64,000 nt of DNA. It comes from Methylophilaceae bacterium. Its GTDB lineage: Bacteria > Pseudomonadota > Gammaproteobacteria > Burkholderiales > Methylophilaceae. The DNA lies in the NCBI GenBank assembly GCA_028122555.1, contig JAOHSH010000001.1, positions 28,458-92,457 on the forward strand, given 5' to 3'. Position numbers and translations under genes: made by a program. Of the stretch, positions 43,342 to 52,136 are shown one piece after another. The notes under the pieces are model-generated. The model did not search any database, was not told the DNA's origin, and worked only from the letters and a program-made list of their open reading frames with translations. The stretch's first letter is position 1; each line of letters opens with the position of its first letter.

Positions 43342-43621
43342 TTTTTTGTATCTGCTTTATTAGTGGTTCAATTTTTTTATTAGCCAGATAAACATATGTA
43401 AAAGTAATTAGGAATATTAATAAAATCAGAAAAAAACCAAGAAGAATACCAATTGAGATTTTAGTCCCTACTATTAGTGCCCCAAAAAATTTTGGGTTAA
43501 AGGCAATCACTCCAATAAAACTAAAATATGAACTTACTGTAATAAATATCAAAGGAAATAATATTTTTAATCTTGTTCGTATTAATTGCTCGTAAGTTTT
43601 TGTATAATCTTTGGCTTGCAT
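43334..43621 (-). CDS. yjcH: DUF485 membrane protein, ActP partner (YjcH-like)
   Basis: 95 residues, two membrane helices, DUF485. [20 protein letters not shown] resembles the family's N-terminal block, and [20 protein letters not shown] the second helix. The gene nearly always precedes actP and is thought to act with the symporter, though its exact role is not established. First gene of the pair; a perfect AGTGCT-AATT-AGCACT palindrome lies 115 bases upstream. Confidence 0.88.
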   Translation of the reverse strand: MQAKDYTKTYEQLIRTRLKILFPLIFITVSSYFSFIGVIAFNPKFFGALIVGTKISIGILLGFFLILLIFLITFTYVYLANKKIEPLIKQIQKNV

Positions 43622-43735
43622 TTAGCAACTTTATTGTAAAACCTAAAGATTACCTCATCAAATTAATATAGCCAATTAAAAATAATGGTATCTGTAAGCC
43701 AAAACTTTAAAAATTTTAACCAAAAGATATTTCAA

Positions 43736-43751
43736 AGTGCTAATTAGCACT
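43736..43751. promoter_or_regulatory. Perfect 16-base palindrome between acyltransferase and yjcH
   Basis: AGTGCTAATTAGCACT reads the same on both strands and overlaps the acyltransferase stop. It could be a weak hairpin terminator (6-bp stem, AATT loop, little T-run) or an operator for the leftward yjcH-actP pair. Neither use is proven. Confidence 0.4.
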
Positions 43752-44466
43752 AACCCTTTAACACTCTATTTATTTTCATATATGCTTTTTTAGCTATAAC
43801 TTTTCTGTCATTGGCTAGTTGAATCTTGGATAAAATAGTCAATTTAACCTCAATATCATTTAATTTGATTAGATTTTTTATTGAATCTAATAACGATAAA
43901 TCATCATAATAAGCAGGGGCTGAACAAAATTTTTGATTATGAAAATATTGAATAGCAATTGGAAGTATCTCTATCTCTTTATTAATTGCAGTTTGAAACA
44001 GATTACTTTTGAATGGAAGAAGTTTAGATCCGTCTGTTGAAGTGCTCTCTGGAAAAATACAAATACTTCCTTTATTTTCTAAGTAATCCTCTATTTCTTT
44101 AGTTGTCTCTTTAATTTTACTAATTTTTTTTCGATCAATAAAAATTGTTTCAGAAGCTTTCACGAGCCAATTAAGAATTGGCCATTCTGAAATGCTTTGT
44201 TTAGCAACAAATGTAACTGGATGAGCTGTATTAATAACAAAAATATCTAGCCAAGAAATATGATTACTTACTATCAAATAATTTTTTTTAGCTAATATTT
44301 TTTTTAAATCATGATTAACAATTAAATTAATATTAAATATTTTTAATAAGTATGAAGACCATGACTTAATTAAACTTTTTCTGGATACACGATTAATAAT
44401 CGGGAAAAAAAAGATACATATAATCCCAATAATTAAATGAATTAAAATTAAAATAATTTTCTTCAA
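43750..44466 (-). CDS. 1-acyl-sn-glycerol-3-phosphate acyltransferase (PlsC family)
   Basis: 238 residues. N-terminal membrane helix, then the acyltransferase motifs: SNHISWLDIF (HX4D), FVAKQSISEWPI, TIFIDRKK and the FPESTSTDG block for glycerol-phosphate binding. It acylates lysophosphatidic acid or a similar lysolipid at the inner membrane. Start is TTG, three bases after the ugd stop; the first Met codon would remove the membrane helix. Whether it is the housekeeping PlsC or a second paralogue (for example OlsA-like) cannot be decided here. Confidence 0.87.
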   Translation of the reverse strand: MKKIILILIHLIIGIICIFFFPIINRVSRKSLIKSWSSYLLKIFNINLIVNHDLKKILAKKNYLIVSNHISWLDIFVINTAHPVTFVAKQSISEWPILNWLVKASETIFIDRKKISKIKETTKEIEDYLENKGSICIFPESTSTDGSKLLPFKSNLFQTAINKEIEILPIAIQYFHNQKFCSAPAYYDDLSLLDSIKNLIKLNDIEVKLTILSKIQLANDRKVIAKKAYMKINRVLKG

Positions 44467-44468
44467 AT

Positions 44469-45635
44469 TTAATCTTTACTACTAATATCCCTTGTGTAAA
44501 CTTTATCTTTAACTTTATCAAGTTCGGGATGGTAACGATTTGCTATGATGATTTCAGATTTATTTATAAAATCATTTATTTTTTTTACAACCTTTAATCC
44601 TTCTAATTCATTTTGATTAATTTGAGGCTCATAAATTATTATATCTACGTTTTTATCTTTTAACCTTTGTATGATTCCTAATATTGCTGATTCTCTATAA
44701 TTATCAGAATTACTTTTCATAATTAAACGATAAATTCCAACGATTTTTACTTTGGTATTGATTATTTCATTTACTAGAAAGTCTTTTCTAGTTTCATTAC
44801 TATCAACAATAGCTTGCATTATATTATTAGGAATATCTTTATAATTTGCTAGTAACTGTTTTGTATCTTTTGGAAGGCAATAACCACCGTAACCAAAGGA
44901 TGGATTATTATAATAATCTCCGATTCTTGGATCTAAGCTAACCCCCTCAATTATTTGTTTTGTACTTAATTCATGTTTAGATGAGAAAGTATCTAATTCA
45001 TTAAAGAAAGTAACTCTCATTGCTAAATACATATTTGAAAAAAGCTTTATAGCTTCAGCTTCAGTAGAATTTGTATATAAAATTGGCATATCTTTTTTAA
45101 TTGCCCCTTGTATAAATAATTTTGCTAAATTCTTACCTTTATCTGAATTATTGCTAATAATAATCCTCGATGGGTAAAGACAATCATATAATGCTTGCCC
45201 CTCTCTTAAAAATTCTGGAGAAAAAATAATATGCGGAATATTGAATTTTCTTTTTAAACTTTCTGTATAGCCAACAGGAACCGTGGACTTTATTAAAATA
45301 GTTGCATTTTTATTTACCTTTAGTATTTTTTCTATTGCATCATCAATTGATTTTGTATTAAAAAAGTTTGTGCTGGGATCATAATCTGTAGGAGTTGCTA
45401 TAATAATTAGCTCTGCATCCTTATAAGCAATATTTTGATCCATCGTTGCATTAAGATCTAATTTAACTGACTCCAAATATTCAGAGATATAAGGGTCTTG
45501 AATTGGCGATTTTCTTTGGTTTATCAAGTCAACTTTATCCGAAATAATATCCATTAGATTAACTTTATTATTTTGTGCAAGCAAGATAGCGTTTGCTAAA
45601 CCAACGTAGCCAATTCCTACAACTGTTATTTTCAA
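44469..45635 (-). CDS. ugd: UDP-glucose 6-dehydrogenase
   Basis: 388 residues, the shorter Ugd form. NAD strand MKITVVGIGYVGLANAILLA, the IIATPTDYD loop, catalytic Lys region of TNSTEAEAIKLFSNMYLA and catalytic Cys in SFGYGGYCLPKDT are present. It oxidises UDP-glucose to UDP-glucuronate for polysaccharide or LPS. The start is TTG: upstream in-frame codons contain no ATG. Transcribed with the acyltransferase (2-base gap). Confidence 0.93.
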   Translation of the reverse strand: MKITVVGIGYVGLANAILLAQNNKVNLMDIISDKVDLINQRKSPIQDPYISEYLESVKLDLNATMDQNIAYKDAELIIIATPTDYDPSTNFFNTKSIDDAIEKILKVNKNATILIKSTVPVGYTESLKRKFNIPHIIFSPEFLREGQALYDCLYPSRIIISNNSDKGKNLAKLFIQGAIKKDMPILYTNSTEAEAIKLFSNMYLAMRVTFFNELDTFSSKHELSTKQIIEGVSLDPRIGDYYNNPSFGYGGYCLPKDTKQLLANYKDIPNNIMQAIVDSNETRKDFLVNEIINTKVKIVGIYRLIMKSNSDNYRESAILGIIQRLKDKNVDIIIYEPQINQNELEGLKVVKKINDFINKSEIIIANRYHPELDKVKDKVYTRDISSKD

Positions 45636-45699
45636 TAGTGCTCCTTAATTAAAAAAATAAATGATAAGTTTGAGCTTGCTAATATTATGCTTCCATACA

Positions 45700-47448
45700 T
45701 TATTCACTGAGCTGGTAGACACTTATATAATCTCCTTGCTTGTAACCCATAATTTTATTTCCACCAGCCACAACTCCAATATATTGTTTACCATCAATCG
45801 TATAACTAATTGGGGGAGCATTTACACCTGCATCTATATTTGTTTGCCAAAGTAACTCCCCATTGACTGCATTAAAAGCATTAAAAGCGCCACTCCCTTC
45901 CCCTAAGAAAACTAGGTTTCCTTTTGTAGCAAGTGAACCTCCTAAAAGGGGTTGTTGTGTTGTATGCTGCCATACAATTTTACCAGTTGATACATTTATA
46001 GCAGATAACACCCCCCATTGTGCTTCATCAGCAGGTTCAGAACTAGTATATTTTACAATTTTATCCCCAGATTTTTTCTCGTTAAGAGTGTATTTAATTG
46101 GTGCGTGAATACCAGAAACATATACTAAATGATGATCTAAATTCATACTTACTGGTGACCAATTTGATCCCCCAAGAATTCCTGGATAAATTATAGTCCC
46201 CTCAAAAGTTGCTTTAGAAAATAAATTGCTTTGAGGAACAAATGCTTCAGACTTAAGTATTAGTTCGCCGTTATTTCTGTTATGTATATAAAACCATCCA
46301 GTTTTTCCAGCCTGTCCAACTGCAGGGATTACTTTTCCATTAACAATAGTGTCAAATATTAAAGGTGGGCTTGCAACATCATATCCCCATAAATCATGTG
46401 GGACTTGTTGATAAAACCATTTTAATTTTCCTGTATCAGCATCTAAAGCGACTAAGGAAACAGTATAAAGATTATCTCCGGGTCGACTTTCTGCACTCAT
46501 TTGTGGTGAAGGATTACCAGTTCCAAAAAAAAGTGTATTTGTAACTTCATCAATAGCAGGCGAAGTCCATGCTGAACCTCCACCGAATTTAGCAGAGTCA
46601 GGATACTTATCCAATGCTTCTTTTTCAAGATAGGTATCACGATTTAATACTTCACCATCAGCGGTATAATTTGTAAAGTTACCTTCCCAACCCTTTTCAG
46701 GAATCGTATCGAATTGCCATATTTGTCTTCCTGAATGAATGTCGTAGGCTGCTAAGAATCCAGGCCTTCCAAATCTACCAGCAACCCCAACTACAGAGCC
46801 TAATCCTGGATCATTATCTTGTTCTTCAATATGAAGGCCATAGCCAACTCCTGTTATTCCAATAATTACTTTATTTTTATAAATAACAGGGGCCATAGAA
46901 ATACCCACACCCGTTCCGCCACTTATAATTTTATCTCGATTTGGATCTAGTTCATTTAGTGAGCTTAAAGATTCGGTTTCCACTAGGTTTTCTACTATAT
47001 TTATATCCCAAATTTTTTCACCAGTTTTAATGTCAAGTGAAATTAGTCTTGCATCAATAGTTCCAAAAAAAACTTTATCCTCGTGAATTGCTACTCCTCT
47101 GTTTGTTGGCCCACAACATATTTTCCAATTTGGATTTCTATCATGTTCATAACGCCACAATTCTTTACCTGTTTTCCCATCTAGAGCAATTACGTGATTG
47201 AAAGGTAAAGATACATACATAATTCCTTTATGAATAATAGGCGTAGCTTGAAATGTTGCATTGATTCCAGTTTGATATTGCCAAGCTAATTCTAAATTAT
47301 TAACATTCTTAGTATTAATTTGGTCTGATTTTGAAAATCGTTGATTGGTTAAATCTTTTCCATAAGAGCTCCAGTCTTCGTTCTGTTTCTGACACGCAGA
47401 AAGAAAAAATAAGCTTAAAAAAATGGCTAATATATTTTTCATAGACAT
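45700..47448 (-). CDS. Lipoprotein PQQ-dependent dehydrogenase, active site variant
   Basis: 582 residues, eight-bladed quinoprotein. Signal with lipobox LSAC (Cys19) anchors it to a membrane facing the periplasm. Tryptophan-docking motifs (ALDGKTGKELW, SLDIKTGEKIW, ALDADTGKLKW, AINVSTGKIVW) and vicinal Cys111-Cys112 (ICCGPTNRG) show PQQ binding. Methanol dehydrogenases have W-D-Y-D/A at the catalytic site; here residues 354-357 are WGYD, so the first Asp is Gly. No CxxCH haem site. Substrate is unknown. Start directly abuts the radical SAM stop. Not an MxaF or XoxF orthologue by length and motif. Confidence 0.87.
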   Translation of the reverse strand: MSMKNILAIFLSLFFLSACQKQNEDWSSYGKDLTNQRFSKSDQINTKNVNNLELAWQYQTGINATFQATPIIHKGIMYVSLPFNHVIALDGKTGKELWRYEHDRNPNWKICCGPTNRGVAIHEDKVFFGTIDARLISLDIKTGEKIWDINIVENLVETESLSSLNELDPNRDKIISGGTGVGISMAPVIYKNKVIIGITGVGYGLHIEEQDNDPGLGSVVGVAGRFGRPGFLAAYDIHSGRQIWQFDTIPEKGWEGNFTNYTADGEVLNRDTYLEKEALDKYPDSAKFGGGSAWTSPAIDEVTNTLFFGTGNPSPQMSAESRPGDNLYTVSLVALDADTGKLKWFYQQVPHDLWGYDVASPPLIFDTIVNGKVIPAVGQAGKTGWFYIHNRNNGELILKSEAFVPQSNLFSKATFEGTIIYPGILGGSNWSPVSMNLDHHLVYVSGIHAPIKYTLNEKKSGDKIVKYTSSEPADEAQWGVLSAINVSTGKIVWQHTTQQPLLGGSLATKGNLVFLGEGSGAFNAFNAVNGELLWQTNIDAGVNAPPISYTIDGKQYIGVVAGGNKIMGYKQGDYISVYQLSE

Positions 47449-48288
47449 CTAAGGAAAAATTTGGATTGGAATACTTAGCACTTTCATTTTATCAGCAATA
47501 ATCTCCAATTCAGATTTTGTAAGTCTTGTTAACTTAGATTCATTAATTTGTTCAGATGGTCTAGCTAAACTATATAGATGAATTCCCTTAACTTTACTTC
47601 TATAAGGCATTAAAAAATTAATATAGATTTCTATCGATTCTAAACTAGGAAGCTCTTTATTTATTTTAAATAAACATGTTTGTATAAACGTTGGGCTATT
47701 ACTGATAGCTGCTTCAAGATTTCTTTTAACGCTTAATGTCGATAAATTAACTTGGTTAATTTTTTTTACGCCATCTTTATTCATTTGGTCTATTTTAAAC
47801 CAAACCTCACGATTAATAGTGTCCAATAAAGATAAAGCGTTTTGTGTTTCAATATTGGACATATAACTACCATTTGTAATTAATCTTATTATTATTTTAT
47901 TGAGATTATATTTTTTAATTTTCTTAACTAAAATTTTAATTACTTCTTTAAATTGCTCAGATGCTGTTGGCTCTCCGTTCCCAGAAAAAGATATATCTTT
48001 AAATTCTGTTTTACTTTTAGTATATTGATTCAAGAAAGATTTATTAACTATTTGATCAAGCCAATAATCAAGCTCCCTCTCTAATTCATCCAAATCTATT
48101 GGTACTGGCTTTCCTCTTACTAAATTTGGAACTTCGCAATAAATACACTGCCAGTTACAAGCATTGTTCGTATTTAAATTAATTCCTAAAGATAATCCGC
48201 CTGCTCGCCTTGACACAACAGGGTATATATATTTTCCTTTAAAGATATTTCGGTCGTGGTTTGTTATAGTTAAAATTTCGATAGGCAT
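47449..48288 (-). CDS. Radical SAM protein of unknown substrate
   Basis: 279 residues. CNWQCIYC (Cys44, Cys48, Cys51) is the SAM cluster, SFSGNGEPTAS the GGE-type SAM strand. No SPASM or auxiliary cluster, so it is not PqqE; it belongs to a COG0731-like group seen in proteobacteria. Its stop abuts the PQQ dehydrogenase start and it lies 40 bases after cytochrome b561, so it may mature or serve that pair. Function not known. Confidence 0.85.
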   Translation of the reverse strand: MPIEILTITNHDRNIFKGKYIYPVVSRRAGGLSLGINLNTNNACNWQCIYCEVPNLVRGKPVPIDLDELERELDYWLDQIVNKSFLNQYTKSKTEFKDISFSGNGEPTASEQFKEVIKILVKKIKKYNLNKIIIRLITNGSYMSNIETQNALSLLDTINREVWFKIDQMNKDGVKKINQVNLSTLSVKRNLEAAISNSPTFIQTCLFKINKELPSLESIEIYINFLMPYRSKVKGIHLYSLARPSEQINESKLTRLTKSELEIIADKMKVLSIPIQIFP

Positions 48289-48328
48289 GATGGCTTATTA
48301 TTACAATTATCGTTACATAATACTAGAT

Positions 48329-48931
48329 TTACTTACTAAACCACATTCTTCTTAATGTTCCATCCTTATCTATAATTGAATGTTTTAAAGCTCCAATGAT
48401 ATGAAAAATTAAAATAGATAAAAGCAATAATCCAAAAATTTGATGGAATTCATAAAATAATTTTCTTAAACCAGAATCGTCAATACCACCAATAACCTCG
48501 ATACCAAACCATTTAATACCATATTTGCTTCCAATAGACATAATTATTCCAGATAGGGGAATTAAAACCATTAATAAATAAAGTCCATAATGCACAATAT
48601 TAGCTAATCTTTTTTCCCATGATTTCATTGAGTCAAGTAAAGCAGGTGGTCGATTATTTAAACGCCAAATTATTCTAAAAATTATTAGAGCAAATATTGT
48701 GAGACCAATAGATTTATGAAGATTAAAATAAAAAGCTCTTGGGGAGACCTCTTTAGCAAGCTCCCATGTATAAATACCTAAGTTAAATAAATCATAACTA
48801 GATGATTTATCACCTTCCTGAGGTAAAGCTTCCATAAACCAACCAAGATAAAACATGAAAAAAATACATATGGCAATTAACCAATGAAGAATAATTGCAA
48901 CTTTAGTATATTTTTTAGTCAGACTAATCAT
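48329..48931 (-). CDS. Cytochrome b561 family membrane protein
   Basis: 200 residues, four membrane helices with paired haem histidines: ILHWLIAICIFF, FNLHKSIGLTIF, LANIVHYGLYLL and EFHQIFGLLLLSILIFHIIG. It should bind two b haems and pass electrons between periplasm and quinone. First gene of the leftward unit that continues to the radical SAM and PQQ dehydrogenase genes, so it is a candidate electron acceptor for the dehydrogenase; that is inference. Divergent from the metallohydrolase over 54 bases. Confidence 0.9.
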   Translation of the reverse strand: MISLTKKYTKVAIILHWLIAICIFFMFYLGWFMEALPQEGDKSSSYDLFNLGIYTWELAKEVSPRAFYFNLHKSIGLTIFALIIFRIIWRLNNRPPALLDSMKSWEKRLANIVHYGLYLLMVLIPLSGIIMSIGSKYGIKWFGIEVIGGIDDSGLRKLFYEFHQIFGLLLLSILIFHIIGALKHSIIDKDGTLRRMWFSK

Positions 48932-48985
48932 AATTAAATTAGGGTAAAATAAAATTTATATAATCATAGCCTCACTTTCAAGAAA

Positions 48986-49918
48986 ATGAAAAAAAAATTT
49001 ATATTTTGTATGTTCTTTTTAATTTTTGCAGTACAAAAAAATGTTCTAGCAAGTTCCTCTCATGTAGACATTGTTGAAGTAGCGCCAGGAATATTTGTTC
49101 ATCAAGGGAAACATTTTGATGTTGATGAAACCTATCAAGGTGATATTGGTAATATTGGTTTCATTATTGGTAAAAATAGTGTTGCAGTTATTGATACTGG
49201 AGGAACTTTAGCGATAGGTAAATCACTTAAAGCAAGTATTCGAGAAAAGACATCCTTACCAATCAAATATGTAATTAATACACATGTTCATCTTGATCAT
49301 ATATATGGAAATGCCGCATTTAAGGATAAAAATACCAAATTCATAGGCCACAACAAACTTCCAGAAGCCATGCAATTTAGAAAAGAATTTTATGAAGAAT
49401 TAAATCTTAAATATTTAAATATCCCAGTTGAGAAAACCATCCAAATTCCACCTTCAATTTTAATCAAGGCTAATAAAAGTATGATTTTAGATTTAGGTGA
49501 AAGAGAAATAAAAATAAGTGCCTACTCCACTGCTCATACAAATAATGATATTACTATTGAGGACTTATCAACTGGAACCTTTTGGGCTGGTGATTTATTA
49601 TTTATTGAACGAACTCCGGTAGTTGACGGAGATATAAATGGCTTTATTGATATTCTGGACCAATTTATGTCACTAAATATTAAACTTGTTATCCCGGGAC
49701 ATGGAACTCCAACAAAGAACTGGAAAGCAGCTTTTAAGAAACATAAAAATTATTTTGTAACTTTGAGGGATGGAATAAGGCAAGCAATTGAAGATGATCT
49801 GGGCCTTCAAGAAGCTATAGAAACTATAGCTCAGTCCGAAGCAGAGAAGTGGGAATTATTTGATGTTCAAAATGCTAGAAATATAAATCAAATATACCCA
49901 CAACTAGAATGGGAATAA
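48986..49918 (+). CDS. Quinoprotein relay system zinc metallohydrolase 2-type protein
   Basis: 310 residues. Signal peptide (1-22, cut after VLA), then a metallo-beta-lactamase fold with HVHLDH (His100-His105), the IPGHGTP His and AHTNNDI. The ending NARNINQIYPQLEWE and SoxH-like layout match the group that travels with quinoprotein dehydrogenases. It is periplasmic; the reaction is not established. It is divergent from the b561 gene and ends at the bidirectional terminator, so it forms its own transcript next to the PQQ cluster. Confidence 0.85.
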   Translation: MKKKFIFCMFFLIFAVQKNVLASSSHVDIVEVAPGIFVHQGKHFDVDETYQGDIGNIGFIIGKNSVAVIDTGGTLAIGKSLKASIREKTSLPIKYVINTHVHLDHIYGNAAFKDKNTKFIGHNKLPEAMQFRKEFYEELNLKYLNIPVEKTIQIPPSILIKANKSMILDLGEREIKISAYSTAHTNNDITIEDLSTGTFWAGDLLFIERTPVVDGDINGFIDILDQFMSLNIKLVIPGHGTPTKNWKAAFKKHKNYFVTLRDGIRQAIEDDLGLQEAIETIAQSEAEKWELFDVQNARNINQIYPQLEWE

Positions 49919-49948
49919 AATAAAGCCTTTAAAATAGCTTTATTTTTT
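49917..49948. terminator. Bidirectional terminator between metallohydrolase and DoxX genes
   Basis: A 10-bp perfect stem (AAAATAAAGC with GCTTTATTTT) around a 10-base loop, flanked by T-runs on either strand. It overlaps both the metallohydrolase stop and the DoxX stop, so one structure serves two convergent genes. Confidence 0.75.
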
Positions 49949-50341
49949 CAAATTATCAATACTATATCCAGTAGCGGGATGAACTCCCATATAAAAAAGA
50001 CCCCCTGTTATGGTCAAGTATTGAAGAGCCATTAATAGAAGATGGGGTTGACCGCTGAATGCATTCAGTAAATATACAATTGACCAAATAAATGAGTAAG
50101 CAGCTAAGATATAAGCTGTAACTTTTATTTTGTACCCAATAATTAAAGTAAACCCTGCAACTAATTGGATTAAAATACTTAATGGAGCAAAAATACCTGG
50201 TAAGCCTCTAGCTCCTAACATATCTTGATAATTACCATAGCCACTTGGGGTACTAACTATATTACTCAAAATAAATAAAACTGAGATAAAAAATATCAAT
50301 GATAATAGAACCCTCGCAATAGGATCAAAAAATTTTTTCAT
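49940..50341 (-). CDS. DoxX family membrane protein
   Basis: 133 residues, four membrane helices. RVLLSLIFFISVLFILSN, ILIQLVAGFTLIIGYKIKVT and the final HPATGYSIDNL match DoxX/DoxD-like proteins, which in various bacteria act in thiol or quinone redox chemistry in the membrane. Partner unknown. The Shine-Dalgarno AAGGA lies eight bases before the ATG. It is convergent with the metallohydrolase and precedes nothing on its strand for 150 bases. Confidence 0.85.
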   Translation of the reverse strand: MKKFFDPIARVLLSLIFFISVLFILSNIVSTPSGYGNYQDMLGARGLPGIFAPLSILIQLVAGFTLIIGYKIKVTAYILAAYSFIWSIVYLLNAFSGQPHLLLMALQYLTITGGLFYMGVHPATGYSIDNLKK

Positions 50342-50430
50342 AATTTTATTCCTTACTGTTGAAATTTATAAATTAAATCGAATCATGCCCTTTAATTCCG
50401 ACACTCGCAACCCCTAAAATAAACAATTTA

Positions 50431-51480
50431 TTAAATTGTACGATCTTTCAATAATTTTTTTACTAATTTTTTTACCGGTGCTGGATAAGCTCCATTATCA
50501 ATTTGATCATTTTCATGCCATGAACTACCATTAAGATTGTTTTTGCCTCTTGGCTCTTTTAATTCTAAATATTGATAATTCATTTCAAGATTATAATGAG
50601 TAAAAGCTGAAGTTATAATTCCAGCACTTAAAAGACTAAAACTTTTAAAATTAAGTTCGTTATAAATCCATTTCTCAATGTCTAACTTTTCTTTAAATTC
50701 TGGGAACGACCAAAGACCTCCCCATATACCTTTTTTTGGTTTCTTAATAAATAAGATTTTTGTATTACATTGAAAAATATAAAAATAAGATTTTTGCGTT
50801 GGCTTATCTCTTTTTGGTTTCGTTGCTGGGATAATATCAGTCCATTTATATATGAAGCTTTTGCAAGTTTTACTAATAGGACATTTATAACAATGTGGTT
50901 CTTTTTTAATACATAAAGTAGCTCCCAGATCCATCAGAGCTTGATTATATTTATCAATTTTATTTTCTGGTAAATTTAATTCTGCTAAATTCCATAACTT
51001 TCTTTCTACTGACAAGATACCTGTCCAATCTTTAATGCCATAAAACCTAGCAAATACTCTCTTAACATTGCCATCCAATATTGGGGTTTTCTGATTATAT
51101 GCAAAAGAACAAATTGCACCTGCAGAAGATCTTCCTATTCCTGGTAATGATAATAGATCTATTAAACTAGATGGAAATTCTCCATTAAATTTTTTATAAA
51201 TTATTTTAGCGCTTTCATGTAAATTTCTAGCTCTGGCGTAGTAACCTAATCCACTCCACAATTTCATTACTGAGTCCTCATCAGCTAAAGCTAAAGTTTT
51301 AACATTTGGAAAAGCAATCATAAATTTTTGATAATAAGATAAAACCGTTTTAACTTGGGTCTGCTGTAACATAATTTCAGAGATCCAAATTGAATAAGGA
51401 TTTTTTGTGTTTTGCCATGGTAAATTATTTCTACCAAATTTTTTTTGCCATGGGATAAGTTGTTCAGAGACTAGGCTCAT
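50431..51480 (-). CDS. mutY: A/G-specific adenine glycosylase
   Basis: 349 residues. It removes adenine mispaired with 8-oxoguanine. Helix-hairpin-helix SLPGIGRSSAGAI and the catalytic Asp in PILDGNVKRVFAR, catalytic Glu in WISEIMLQQTQV, and the 4Fe-4S cysteines CIKKEPHCYKCPISKTC are present, plus a C-terminal MutT-like recognition domain (FPEFKEKL). It overlaps the ExoD-like gene by four bases. An AT-rich hairpin (50423-50439) covers its stop and may end the transcript. Confidence 0.97.
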   Translation of the reverse strand: MSLVSEQLIPWQKKFGRNNLPWQNTKNPYSIWISEIMLQQTQVKTVLSYYQKFMIAFPNVKTLALADEDSVMKLWSGLGYYARARNLHESAKIIYKKFNGEFPSSLIDLLSLPGIGRSSAGAICSFAYNQKTPILDGNVKRVFARFYGIKDWTGILSVERKLWNLAELNLPENKIDKYNQALMDLGATLCIKKEPHCYKCPISKTCKSFIYKWTDIIPATKPKRDKPTQKSYFYIFQCNTKILFIKKPKKGIWGGLWSFPEFKEKLDIEKWIYNELNFKSFSLLSAGIITSAFTHYNLEMNYQYLELKEPRGKNNLNGSSWHENDQIDNGAYPAPVKKLVKKLLKDRTI

Positions 51481-52127
51481 TGATTAAAACCTGATAGCCA
51501 ATCTGGTAAGTGCTGCATTCCTTCTGCTCCAAGGTAATATAATCCATACATGAATAAACTAAAATAAATAATTGTAAAAAATAACCAAAAGATTGCTACT
51601 AAAACAAAAAATCCATCTTTTTCAAATTGAGCGATTGTTATAAATAATATCGCAAGGCCAGGAAAAAAATTGTTAAGAGGCAACAACATGGCAAATGGTA
51701 TTGCCATCAATAAACCACCTAAAATAAAAATTCCACCCTCAAACCTTAATCCAATACCATCCGAAACAAACCAATTTAGCCTATTTTTAGTAATTTTTTT
51801 TGACCAATAAATTATAAAAATACAAACATTAGTTATCCATACCCAGCTCTTACTACTTGGGGTAATTACTAAAAGTCTTTTTGGCAAAGTTGGAAATGCT
51901 TTCTTTTTTAATAGTTGGAGCCCCAAAGCTGCAATAGTTAATCCCCCAATAACACTTAGAGGACCAACTGGAAAAGGCTGCATAAAAGGAAGTACTAGAA
52001 TTAAAGCAATGAGAGAAAATCCAAAATGATCCAATTCTGCAAGGGCTTTTTCAATAGGCATTGGTTGTTTTTTTGAAAGCTGAACAATTTTTTTAAGGAT
52101 TGGAATTAAATTTTTATAATCTTTCAT
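51477..52127 (-). CDS. ExoD family membrane protein
   Basis: 216 residues, four or five membrane segments. HFGFSLIALILVLPFMQPFPVGPLS and GGLTIAALGLQLL are the ExoD signature. ExoD was tied to exopolysaccharide production and alkali tolerance in rhizobia; the molecular role is unclear. Translationally coupled to mutY through a four-base overlap and 9 bases after uppP on the same strand. Confidence 0.87.
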   Translation of the reverse strand: MKDYKNLIPILKKIVQLSKKQPMPIEKALAELDHFGFSLIALILVLPFMQPFPVGPLSVIGGLTIAALGLQLLKKKAFPTLPKRLLVITPSSKSWVWITNVCIFIIYWSKKITKNRLNWFVSDGIGLRFEGGIFILGGLLMAIPFAMLLPLNNFFPGLAILFITIAQFEKDGFFVLVAIFWLFFTIIYFSLFMYGLYYLGAEGMQHLPDWLSGFNQ

Positions 52128-52136
52128 AAATATACT

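Noticed and set aside
45700-47448. PQQ dehydrogenase as a standard XoxF or MxaF methanol dehydrogenase
   Set aside because: Lipoprotein signal, WGYD at the active site and no adjacent cytochrome c or MxaJ-type gene.
47449-48288. Radical SAM gene as PqqE
   Set aside because: Too short and lacks the SPASM/auxiliary cluster cysteines; no other pqq genes nearby.
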